A stretch of 64,000 nt of DNA from the NCBI RefSeq assembly GCF_024054195.1, contig NZ_JAMXLB010000001.1, forward strand, positions 2,309,085 through 2,373,084, given 5' to 3'. The stretch is from Flavobacterium sp. NRK F7. Lineage in GTDB: Bacteria > Bacteroidota > Bacteroidia > Flavobacteriales > Flavobacteriaceae. The notes under the pieces were generated by a model. The model did no database searches. It was not told where the DNA came from and saw only the letters and a program-made list of their open reading frames with translations. The translations under genes were made by a program, and so were the position numbers. This document shows, in pieces, positions 43,280-50,801 of the stretch; position 1 is the first letter of the stretch, and each line of letters begins with the position of its first letter.

Positions 43280-44341
43280 TTAGTTAGTCACTTTAATAGT
43301 TACTGGTGTATCTGATTTTAGACTCATAATACCGCTTGTAATAAGCGTATCACCCGCTTTTAATCCATCAGTTACTAAAATCGAAGATTCGGTACGGGTT
43401 CCTGTTTCTACAAGTACTTCTTTCGCTTTTCCTTTCTCTTTAATAAATACTTTTTTTCCGTTTTGTACTGGGATAATTGCTTCCGTAGGGATTAATATCG
43501 CATTTGGAATCGTATTCAGTGGCACTTTTACATTGGCATACGTCCCTGGAAACAGTTCGTTGTTTTTATTATCAGCTTTGGCACGAACTAAAAGCGTACG
43601 TGTTGCTATATCTACACTAGGTTCTATAGCATAAACCGTAGCATTATATATTTTTGTGTTACCAGAAACGGTGAAATTAATGGTTTGATTCAGTTTAATT
43701 TCACTAGCATATTTTTCTGGAATTGAAAAGGTAATTTTTACTTCCTTAGCACTTACTAAATTGGTCACTACAGTAGTAGGAGTGAGGTAGGTTCCAGGTG
43801 AAATATTTCGCAAGCCTATTTTACCTGTAAAAGGGGCTTTAATAGCCGTTTTTGCAATTTGAGCTTGTATTAATTGTGTTTGTGATTGCAAACTTCTAAA
43901 CTCTGCGCTGGCAATATCATATTCTTCCTGACTGATGGCTTCTTTTTCTAAAAGTAGTTTAGCTCTTCTTTCATTCTCTGCAGCTAAATTCCTTTTGGTT
44001 ACGGCTTGTGCCAATTGTGCTCGTAATTCAATGTCATTTACCTTAAATAAAGTTTGTCCTTTCGTTACAATAGCACCTTCCTTAAAGTAAATATTTTCCA
44101 CAATTCCTGAAACTTCACTACGAATTTCCACTTGTTCGTTGGCATCTATAGAACCTGATACGGAAATAATATTAGAAAAATCATTTTCTTGGACTATAAA
44201 TCCGTTTAAAGTTTGAACAGATTTAGTGGATACATTCGGTTTTTTATCTCCTTGTGCTGTAGCATTGCTTGTAATTCGGTAAGCAATAAGCCCCACAAAG
44301 GATAAGGCAAGTAAGGTTAAAAGTAGTGTTTTGAGCTTCAT
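43280..44341 (-). CDS. RND efflux periplasmic adaptor (membrane fusion protein)
   Basis: This 353-residue protein has an N-terminal membrane anchor or signal. A lipoyl-like half motif, V-E-I-R-S-E-V-S-G-I-V-E, is near residue 70, followed by a helical hairpin and I-K-A-P-F-T-G-K-I-G-L near 170. Barrel and membrane-proximal domains follow. It joins the permease to TolC. It is the first gene of the operon; no local TetR-type repressor was seen upstream. Confidence 0.93.
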   Translation of the reverse strand: MKLKTLLLTLLALSFVGLIAYRITSNATAQGDKKPNVSTKSVQTLNGFIVQENDFSNIISVSGSIDANEQVEIRSEVSGIVENIYFKEGAIVTKGQTLFKVNDIELRAQLAQAVTKRNLAAENERRAKLLLEKEAISQEEYDIASAEFRSLQSQTQLIQAQIAKTAIKAPFTGKIGLRNISPGTYLTPTTVVTNLVSAKEVKITFSIPEKYASEIKLNQTINFTVSGNTKIYNATVYAIEPSVDIATRTLLVRAKADNKNNELFPGTYANVKVPLNTIPNAILIPTEAIIPVQNGKKVFIKEKGKAKEVLVETGTRTESSILVTDGLKAGDTLITSGIMSLKSDTPVTIKVTN

Positions 44342-44496
44342 TAGTTATAATACATGTTAAACTACAAAACTAATTGTTCACTTTTTATAATTGGTAATCC
44401 TTATCATTTATTTAACAATTGTACCTACAAATAAAACAAAATCATGAAATTTTGTTTTATTCTAACAGGGTTTTCACAATTGTGTTAATAGTAATA

Positions 44497-44527
44497 AAAA
44501 AAACCTGTTCGCTTTGGAACAGGTTTT
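44497..44527 (-). terminator. Terminator of sodC
   Basis: AAAACCTGTTC (44500-44510) and GAACAGGTTTT (44517-44527) form an 11-bp stem. A T-run follows on the minus strand. Confidence 0.85.
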
Positions 44528-44577
44528 GGATATATATAGACGTTATAGTTTAAAAGAATACTATAACTGGAACTTTC

Positions 44578-45153
44578 TTATTCTTTTTCTAAAACAATTT
44601 CTCCACATCCTACACGATCACCAGCTGCTCCACTTGGTTGTGATTTTAAATCGTCTGCATCTTTATGTACAATAATGGCTTTACCAATGATATTTTTATT
44701 GGCATCCTCACAACCAATACACCATAAATCCGTTTCTTTAGTAATGCGTGCAATTCCATTTTCGTCTGCTTCTAAGTTACCAATGTCACCTAAATGGAAA
44801 CCATCGTGTCCCCAAGCACCATGATCGGAATGTGTAGGGTTCCAATGACCTCCAGCGGAAGAACCATCTTCAGCACTACAATCGCCAGTTTCATGAATAT
44901 GAATCGCATGCATTCCTGGGGTTAGACCTGTTAATTCGGCTTCCATAAATACCATTCCATCGTTTTCTACAAAGGTTACTCTACCAGAAACTGAACTGTT
45001 GCTTTTGGCAGAAATGGTTGCTGTAGCCGTTACTGATTTAGCAATGGTATCTGTAACCGTTACCATATCGGTATTATTTTCTTCTACTTTTTTTGAATCT
45101 TTACAGCTTACTAATGCCAAGCAAAGTAACCCGATACTGAGGTAATTTTTCAT
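44578..45153 (-). CDS. sodC: Cu/Zn superoxide dismutase lipoprotein
   Basis: This 191-residue protein has a lipoprotein signal (A-L-V-S-C near residue 17). Copper and zinc ligands are visible in H-A-I-H-I-H-E-T-G-D-C near residues 83-93, then G-G-H-W-N-P, H-S-D-H-G, G-F-H-L-G-D and H-K-D-A-D-D. The disulfide cysteine in R-V-G-C-G-E is present. It removes superoxide in the periplasm. An unusual W-C-I-G-C-E-D-A segment near 146 adds two cysteines. The gene appears to be transcribed alone. Confidence 0.95.
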   Translation of the reverse strand: MKNYLSIGLLCLALVSCKDSKKVEENNTDMVTVTDTIAKSVTATATISAKSNSSVSGRVTFVENDGMVFMEAELTGLTPGMHAIHIHETGDCSAEDGSSAGGHWNPTHSDHGAWGHDGFHLGDIGNLEADENGIARITKETDLWCIGCEDANKNIIGKAIIVHKDADDLKSQPSGAAGDRVGCGEIVLEKE

Positions 45154-45293
45154 GTTATGTCTCTTTTAATGTTTGTATACGTTTTAATTTCTTGAGGCTA
45201 AATTACTATATTCAAATAGAACCTACGTTACATAATCCCCATATACAAGGAAAGTAAAATTCTGTAACACCAAAAAGAGTAGTGAAAATTGAA

Positions 45294-45683
45294 TTATAAG
45301 CGTTCCAAACGGCCTTTTCTTTTTACAATGTTTTGGTAATCCCATTGGATGTGTCGCGCTTTTTGTAACCAACGTGCAATGGTCTCTGTTTTAATTTCTG
45401 AAACATCCTTATAAAAGATAGAAGCATCTTTGAATTTTTCTCCTAAAACGTTCAATTCCTTCTCTTCAAAATCGGCTCCGCTCCAAAACATCAGTCGGAT
45501 GCCTTTTTTTTGTTTGCTATAACCCACAATTGGATTTTCGTTTAGAAACCAAACAGGGTGCGCGTGCCAAATCTTAGATGTCGCATCACTTAATTCCACG
45601 CAAATTGTAGCGGCTAAAGTATCACAAATGGCTTTATCAGTTTCCGATAACGAATCGTTGTAGTGTTGAATTTCTGGTTTCAT
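45294..45683 (-). CDS. DUF1801-domain protein
   Basis: This 129-residue cytoplasmic protein matches the DUF1801/YdhG-like alpha-beta fold. The typical pattern appears in S-K-I-W-H-A-H-P-V-W-F-L-N-E-N-P-I-V-G-Y-S at residues ~37-57, then R-L-M-F-W-S-G-A. The function of the family is unknown. It stands alone between sodC and a helical protein gene. Confidence 0.85.
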   Translation of the reverse strand: MKPEIQHYNDSLSETDKAICDTLAATICVELSDATSKIWHAHPVWFLNENPIVGYSKQKKGIRLMFWSGADFEEKELNVLGEKFKDASIFYKDVSEIKTETIARWLQKARHIQWDYQNIVKRKGRLERL

Positions 45684-45760
45684 TACTATAGTTTTGGTAA
45701 ACCGTTTTTAAGTATAGCTAAGTTACTGTTTTTCTTTTTTATTATTCATTGGTATTCATA

Positions 45761-45792
45761 AAAAAAATCCTATTCTTTTTACGGAATAGGAT
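45761..45792 (-). terminator. Terminator of the 45832-46515 gene
   Basis: ATCCTATTC (45767-45775) and GAATAGGAT (45784-45792) form the stem. Seven T residues follow on the minus strand. Confidence 0.8.
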
Positions 45793-45831
45793 AGTCATAA
45801 ACAAATAAAAACATAAACTAATGGGCTCGTA

Positions 45832-46515
45832 TTAATATTTTTCTTTTTGGAAACCCCAATCTCTCATTTCTTGTTTGAAGGTATCGGGATAATTTGCTTT
45901 TAAAGCATTAATAATCGCGTTTAACGCTTTTTGTAGGTCACTTTTTAAAGTGTTTTTATCACCTACTTGCACTGCAACACTACCATCCATAGTAGTAGCT
46001 TCGTTTACTAAAGCGATGTATTGGTCTCTTAAAGGTGTCCAGTAGGCAACACCATAGTCTTTGGTAGCAAAATCATGCACCGTTAAGGCATCTATCATTA
46101 AATGTAAAGCAGCAATCCTTCTATTTTGATCTTGCGGAAGCATATATTTATTGCCTTTGTGCTCAATACCAAAAGCAGCGTAGTAACTGGTTGCATTTTC
46201 TTTTTTGTATTTGTCTATAATATACCCTTTTACATAAGACAAGGCGGTGTCTATACTTTTATCTAAGGTTTTTAAAGACTGCGTAATTTGGGGTCTGGTT
46301 GCTCTTTTTTGTAAGCGCGATTGTAAGATGTTGTTAAAGCTAGTAGCATTGGTTTGAAATTGTGCGGCATCATGCCATTTTAAAGTCAACCAATCGTTAG
46401 CCAACCATTTGCTACTTACCGTAGTAATTACGTTACCAAAATTGATATCGGTTGCAGGTACATTGCGTTTTTTAACCGATTTTACATTTTCCATGTTTGC
46501 TGTTGTTTGTGTCAT
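45832..46515 (-). CDS. Helical protein of unknown function
   Basis: This 227-residue protein has no signal peptide or membrane helix and looks mainly alpha-helical. Aromatic-rich patches include S-K-W-L-A-N-D-W-L-T-L-K-W-H-D and the end D-W-G-F-Q-K-E-K-Y. It has a basic N-terminus (V-K-S-V-K-K-R-N). I do not recognise the family. Its promoter region carries a 42-base tandem repeat, and the next upstream gene encodes a beta-helix protein on the same strand. Confidence 0.7.
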   Translation of the reverse strand: MTQTTANMENVKSVKKRNVPATDINFGNVITTVSSKWLANDWLTLKWHDAAQFQTNATSFNNILQSRLQKRATRPQITQSLKTLDKSIDTALSYVKGYIIDKYKKENATSYYAAFGIEHKGNKYMLPQDQNRRIAALHLMIDALTVHDFATKDYGVAYWTPLRDQYIALVNEATTMDGSVAVQVGDKNTLKSDLQKALNAIINALKANYPDTFKQEMRDWGFQKEKY

Positions 46516-46954
46516 AATTGTAAAATTTAATGTGATACATTTTATAGTACAACTATCAAACGACGTGCCAATTTTGTAGTCTTAATAGTATAAAAATTGC
46601 TTTTTTTTTATAAATGAAAAATTCAAAAAAATAACTAAAAGATGGCGCTAAAAGTGAAGTTACAGCTACTATTGACCGATAGATATATTAAAAAATACAA
46701 GTGTCTTTGAACCATTTCCTATAGGAGTATGCTCTGTTGCACTTGTAAATTTCAAAAATGCTGTAGGAGTATGCTTATTTACACTTGCAAATTTCAAAAA
46801 TACTGTAGGAGTATGCTTATTTACACTTGTAAATTTTAAAAATACTGTAGGAGTAGGCTTATTTGCACTTGTTTTTAAGTAGAATACTGTGGTTTTAATT
46901 TTTAAAAATACTATCTGTTTGGTTTAACCTGATTATATTTGAAAAAATTAAAAA
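46516..46954. repeat. 439-base gap with a 42-bp tandem repeat (3.7 copies)
   Basis: A 42-base unit starting CTGTAGGAGTATGCTTATTT repeats at 46719-46760, 46761-46802 and 46803-46844, with a partial copy at 46845-46872. The copies differ by a few bases. There are no spacers, so it is not CRISPR. The remainder is AT-rich without a supportable gene. It sits upstream of the helical-protein gene. Confidence 0.85.
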
Positions 46955-48463
46955 CTACATCTCTGGATACGTATTCCCTTTCGCTACATTGGTTAATGTT
47001 ACGCTAAAGGGTTTTGGGCATTCCGAACATTTATTGCCAGAAAGGGTTCTAAAACCATTAATTTGTACCAATAAAGGAATGTCGCAATTTTCCTGACTGC
47101 AGCTGTCTTCCCAAGTGGAATTGATATGGAACCAAGTGTCGAAACCTACTTGGCAATCAATCGCATTGCAATTCGTATATGTAACATCTATGGCTGGAAT
47201 GATACGGAATTCTTCTCTTGGATCGGGTGCCCAACCAAATCCAGTTCCAAAACCGTATTGTGTATTAGGCTCTTGGTTAGGGGCTAAAACTTTTACATCT
47301 TTTGCTAGGCAATTAGTAAAAGTAATAGCCATGCCCCAAGCACTGTAGCCGGCACTTTGTAGATCTTGTGGTTGAATAGCTTTAATATTTTCTACTGTGC
47401 AGTCATTTATGCTTACTTTTAATCCGTATACTTCTAATCCTGTGGCTTTGGCACCGGTATTGGTTCCCCAACCGTCAATAATAGCTTCCGCATGAAAGCG
47501 GTTTACGACTACATTATAATTAAGGAAGATAGACATCCCATGGCAATCATCACAACAGCCCGTCATACCTACCGATTCGCAATCATTGAATTCTAAATGG
47601 GAAGAAAACCACGGGCAAAATCCGATAACGGTATGTCCTAAGGTTGTCGTTTTTCCTTGATAATGGGATGCAAAATGCAAGGCTTTACAACCAATACTGC
47701 TACAATTTTTGGAACCAATATAACTGTACCCTTGAGTGGAACCGTCGTAATTGGTAAAATCACTCATAGTGCAGTTGGTTAACGTTGCATTTTCGGTTTC
47801 TATTAACTGAATACCCGCACAGGAAGAAGAGGTTACTTTCAGATCATTAACCTTACAATTGGTTAGGGTAATGTTTTCTGCGGTGTTGATATGAAAACCG
47901 CCCGGACTCACATTGGCTTCTGTAAGGTTTTCGTATTTTATTTTTTCAATAGTTATGTTTTCAATTAGTAAATCGGAGACATTTTGGGCACAAATGCCAT
48001 ACAAACTTGTTCCTGAAAGGGTTCCATTTACGATTTCGGTTTGATTTACTTTTTTATGTTTGCTCGGATTTAAAAACACCGTATTCGGATTTAGAACCGA
48101 AATTCCCATACAATTGTTGGTAATGTCTTTATTGTCGACTTTTAATGAAAATCCGTTTAAATCTAAGATGACATTAGAACATTGAATTGTAATAGCAGCC
48201 GTGTTAGGCAAAGCTTCCCAAGTAATATCATTTGAAAACGTATAATGACCTTGTTTATTAATAAGAATACCTGCTGCAGGAATGCTTTTAATTTCAAAGG
48301 TTTCTTGTTGCCAAGCCTCTAGATGGGGTTGCACCTTATGATTGAGTTCGTAAATCGCTGGAGCAACATTGTATTTTTTAAATAAGGCTTCTTTATCGAT
48401 AGAAGTAAAAATATCATGAGAGAAGAGTTCTTTCACCACATGGTGCGAGCGTTCTAATAGCAT
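46955..48463 (-). CDS. Right-handed parallel beta-helix protein, Cys-rich
   Basis: This 502-residue protein has no clear signal peptide. From ~residue 85 it shows repeated short strands with N/G turns (N-V-I-L-D-L-N-G-F, L-L-I-E-N-I-T-I-E, I-T-L-T-N-C-K-V, A-T-L-T-N-C-T-M) typical of pectate-lyase-like beta helices. Cysteines are frequent (for example G-C-C-D-D-C-H-G and C-S-E-C-P). No polysaccharide-lyase catalytic set was recognised. The N-terminal 80 residues are separate and helical. The enzyme role and location are unknown. An AGGTA-N5-ACCT element lies about 65 bases upstream. Confidence 0.78.
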   Translation of the reverse strand: MLLERSHHVVKELFSHDIFTSIDKEALFKKYNVAPAIYELNHKVQPHLEAWQQETFEIKSIPAAGILINKQGHYTFSNDITWEALPNTAAITIQCSNVILDLNGFSLKVDNKDITNNCMGISVLNPNTVFLNPSKHKKVNQTEIVNGTLSGTSLYGICAQNVSDLLIENITIEKIKYENLTEANVSPGGFHINTAENITLTNCKVNDLKVTSSSCAGIQLIETENATLTNCTMSDFTNYDGSTQGYSYIGSKNCSSIGCKALHFASHYQGKTTTLGHTVIGFCPWFSSHLEFNDCESVGMTGCCDDCHGMSIFLNYNVVVNRFHAEAIIDGWGTNTGAKATGLEVYGLKVSINDCTVENIKAIQPQDLQSAGYSAWGMAITFTNCLAKDVKVLAPNQEPNTQYGFGTGFGWAPDPREEFRIIPAIDVTYTNCNAIDCQVGFDTWFHINSTWEDSCSQENCDIPLLVQINGFRTLSGNKCSECPKPFSVTLTNVAKGNTYPEM

Positions 48464-48525
48464 AGTTCAAATTTTTGTTGGTCAAAAAGCTTTGTAGCAA
48501 AACTAGTACATTTTGAGAAGTAGGC

Positions 48526-48548
48526 TATAGGTAGAAATACCTGTTTTT
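48526..48548 (-). promoter_or_regulatory. AGGTA/ACCT dyad upstream of the beta-helix gene
   Basis: The plus strand reads ATAGGTAGAAATACCTG followed by five T. A closely similar element in the same orientation relative to the gene lies at 53487-53509. Both are 63-70 bases from the start codon. Confidence 0.5.
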
Positions 48549-48632
48549 GAAGGTAAAGTGGAAAAGAAAATATTAGAAAGAGAATTTTTAACTGCTGTAA
48601 TTCCAGATGTTTTTTACGCTAATAGTGCGTAA
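48531..48632 (+). pseudogene. Possible protein-coding remnant (no start codon)
   Basis: The plus strand reads, in frame, V-E-I-P-V-F-E-G-K-V-E-K-K-I-L-E-R-E-F-L-T-A-V-I-P-D-V-F-Y-A-N-S-A, then a TAA. It has protein-like composition but no ATG, and it overlaps the dyad. It may be the end of a lost gene. It could also be chance, and I cannot name a family. Confidence 0.25.
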
Positions 48633-48654
48633 TTAGCTGAGTTGATAAAGTAAG

Positions 48655-48737
48655 TGCATTATAAGGGTTTTGGGCACGGATTGCACCCGAGGCTTTAGCC
48701 GAATTGGCCAAGTAAAACCGCGCTAGCGGGTTTTTTA
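48655..48737 (-). terminator. GC-rich hairpin cluster ending in a terminator-like stem
   Basis: GC content jumps locally. Three short stem-loops follow one another around 48672-48735; the last, CCGCGCTAGCGGG (48718-48730), is flanked by A and T runs. It lies directly after the stop of the 187-residue exported protein gene and can end its transcript. The rest resembles a scar from an older insertion. Confidence 0.5.
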
Positions 48738-49298
48738 TTGAATACTTAAGCCATTTAAAAATATATTAAACTTCTCAATATTCTCTGTATAAGTTTCAGG
48801 AGTCGAACAAAAATGAATAAATAAATAGGCAGTTGAAGTTTCTAATAATACAAACTGATTGTGGTAGACTTTATTTTTAAATATGTAGAAAACTCTTGAA
48901 CTAACTCCATGTTTTATCTTTTTGAAATCTCTTTCATTTCTACCATACCAAGTATGTTGATTACTAAACAAAGCAGGCTTTCCAAAAGTGTTTCCAGTTA
49001 TATATATATGTTCAAATTCATTGAAGTCTTTAAATTTATTTTTTTTAAAAGCTGTTATCATTACTGCATTCTCGATTCCATTTACTTTTGGCATTGTTCC
49101 GCCATACATATTTAAAGGTAATTGCGAATTAACTTTTAACCAATTCTGCTTCTGAATTGTATAACTATTTTCAAAATCAACGTATTCGGAAACCGTTATT
49201 GTATCAATTTTTCTTTCAATTGCAACAACTCTTGTTGTATCAGTCTGTGCTGAAGAAATAAATACGCATAATAGCGTTAATATAATACTGTATTTCAT
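48735..49298 (-). CDS. Exported protein of unknown function
   Basis: This 187-residue protein has a signal peptide (I-I-L-T-L-L-C-V-F, cleavage near S-S-A-Q, residue 18). The mature chain alternates strands and has aromatic-rich parts such as N-Q-H-T-W-Y-G-R-N-E-R-D-F. I do not recognise the family. The gene is preceded, on its coding strand, by a hairpin region at 49319-49350 that also occurs in altered form near 50690-50740. Confidence 0.65.
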   Translation of the reverse strand: MKYSIILTLLCVFISSAQTDTTRVVAIERKIDTITVSEYVDFENSYTIQKQNWLKVNSQLPLNMYGGTMPKVNGIENAVMITAFKKNKFKDFNEFEHIYITGNTFGKPALFSNQHTWYGRNERDFKKIKHGVSSRVFYIFKNKVYHNQFVLLETSTAYLFIHFCSTPETYTENIEKFNIFLNGLSIQ

Positions 49299-49478
49299 AG
49301 AGTGAATTTAAGCTTACCTCCAACGGTCTCATATAACCGTTAGTCACGGGTTTAAAGTTAATGATTTTCAGTTATGTATTGACGTTAACAATTTTGAGCG
49401 AATTCTAGTTTGTACTTAGCTAATTCTTAGGATAGTAGAATCGGTTGTAATTACTATTAAACATTGTTTTGTGTTGTT

Positions 49479-50567
49479 TCATTTCATAATAGAATCAACT
49501 ACCTTTCCATTTTCAGTTAATAATGTTTTAATTATTCTTCCTTTTTTATCAAAAATATAAATATTATCAGTTAAGTATTTATCTTTTGCTTTTATTTCTT
49601 GTTTTTTTTCTCCAGTTTCGTAATACTCTATGAATTTACCATCAAGTTTGTTGTTCTTTAACTGCAACCATTCTTTCTTATTTCCGTTTTCATAATATGT
49701 AATAGTAATGCCAAAGTAATTATCATTTTTAACGTCACTTTCTGTTTTGAGTTTGCCGTTTGGATAATATGTAAACTCTTTACCTATTGAAATTTTTGTA
49801 AGAGTATCTAATTCTACAAGAGTCATTTTTTCTAAAGTTCCATTTTCATAAAAGTTGATTGAAGTGTCTTTTACTATACCATACCATGTATTAGCCCAAG
49901 CCTTTTTAGAGCCATTAGGATAAAATTGTTCAATTCTTCCATGAACTTTTCCCTCTTTAATAAAATGCTTTTCTTCAATTTTACCATTTTTGTAGTAAAT
50001 TATTCCTTGACCAGATTCTTTTCCCATGTCCCAATATGCAACATTTCTTCTATTCCCATTTTTCCAATAATTCTCACTTTTACCATGAGCGAAATTGTCT
50101 TTCATTTCAGTTATTCTGATTATAGTACCGTCTTCATTTCTATAGAATCTCCAAATACCTTGTCTTAAATTATTTTTAACTAATCCTTCTTGAATAATTG
50201 GTCCATTTGGAGAGTAATAATGTTTATAATAACCATTTTCTAAATGCTCTTTTACTAGTGAGTCTTTTTTTATCCAATGCGTTTTTATGAGTTTTTCTTT
50301 TTTGTCATAATATTTTATTGTTCTATTAGGAAACGAATCAATAACTTCAATTTCACTAAACTTATTGCTATTATCGTAAAAATATGTGAGCTTCCCCTTT
50401 TTGTATTCAAAGCTTGAATTTGGGGTTATTTTCTGCCAATAACCTTTTCATCCATCTTCTTCATAAAAAAGATAATTGGAATTTCTGTATTTGTTGTCGT
50501 TAATATTTTCAGAACATGAGACAAGAATTATGAAAAATAGAAGTGAGAATAATATTTGTTTTATCAT
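49479..50567 (-). pseudogene. MORN-repeat (YwqK-like) lipoprotein gene broken by an in-frame TGA
   Basis: From an ATG at 50567 the frame gives a lipoprotein signal (M-I-K-Q-I-L-F-S-L-L, lipobox L-V-S-C) and reads 39 codons to E-E-D-G. It then meets TGA at 50450-50448 (codon 40) and continues in the same frame with K-G-Y-W-Q-K. After that there is no other stop until 49479 (363 codons in all). The rest has repeated Y-x-x-x-G-x-x-x motifs such as F-Y-P-N-G-S-K-K and Y-Y-E-N-G-N-K-K, as in YwqK antitoxin-like MORN proteins. TGG to TGA is the simplest explanation. A 208-residue internal open frame from 50105 remains. Readthrough or a sequencing error cannot be excluded. Confidence 0.8.
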
Positions 50568-50801
50568 GTTGGGTTTTAAATACAAAAAATAAGAAGTGAT
50601 GGATTTTTGTTACTTATGTTGACAAATATAACGAAAAGTCTGAAAGAAAAAAACCTGACTTCGAAGAAGAAAGTTTGTATAAGGACCGTTCCATTAAACA
50701 CACAAACTCCAGTTTTTTAAAACCGTTGTTATGCACTCGTTTTTATTCAGTTTTACATTTACAACAGGTAGATAGGCTTGTTTTTATTTTAATACACAAC
50801 A

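Noticed and set aside
46719..46872. Possible CRISPR array
   Set aside because: The 42-base units are directly adjacent with no spacers, and no cas genes are in the window.
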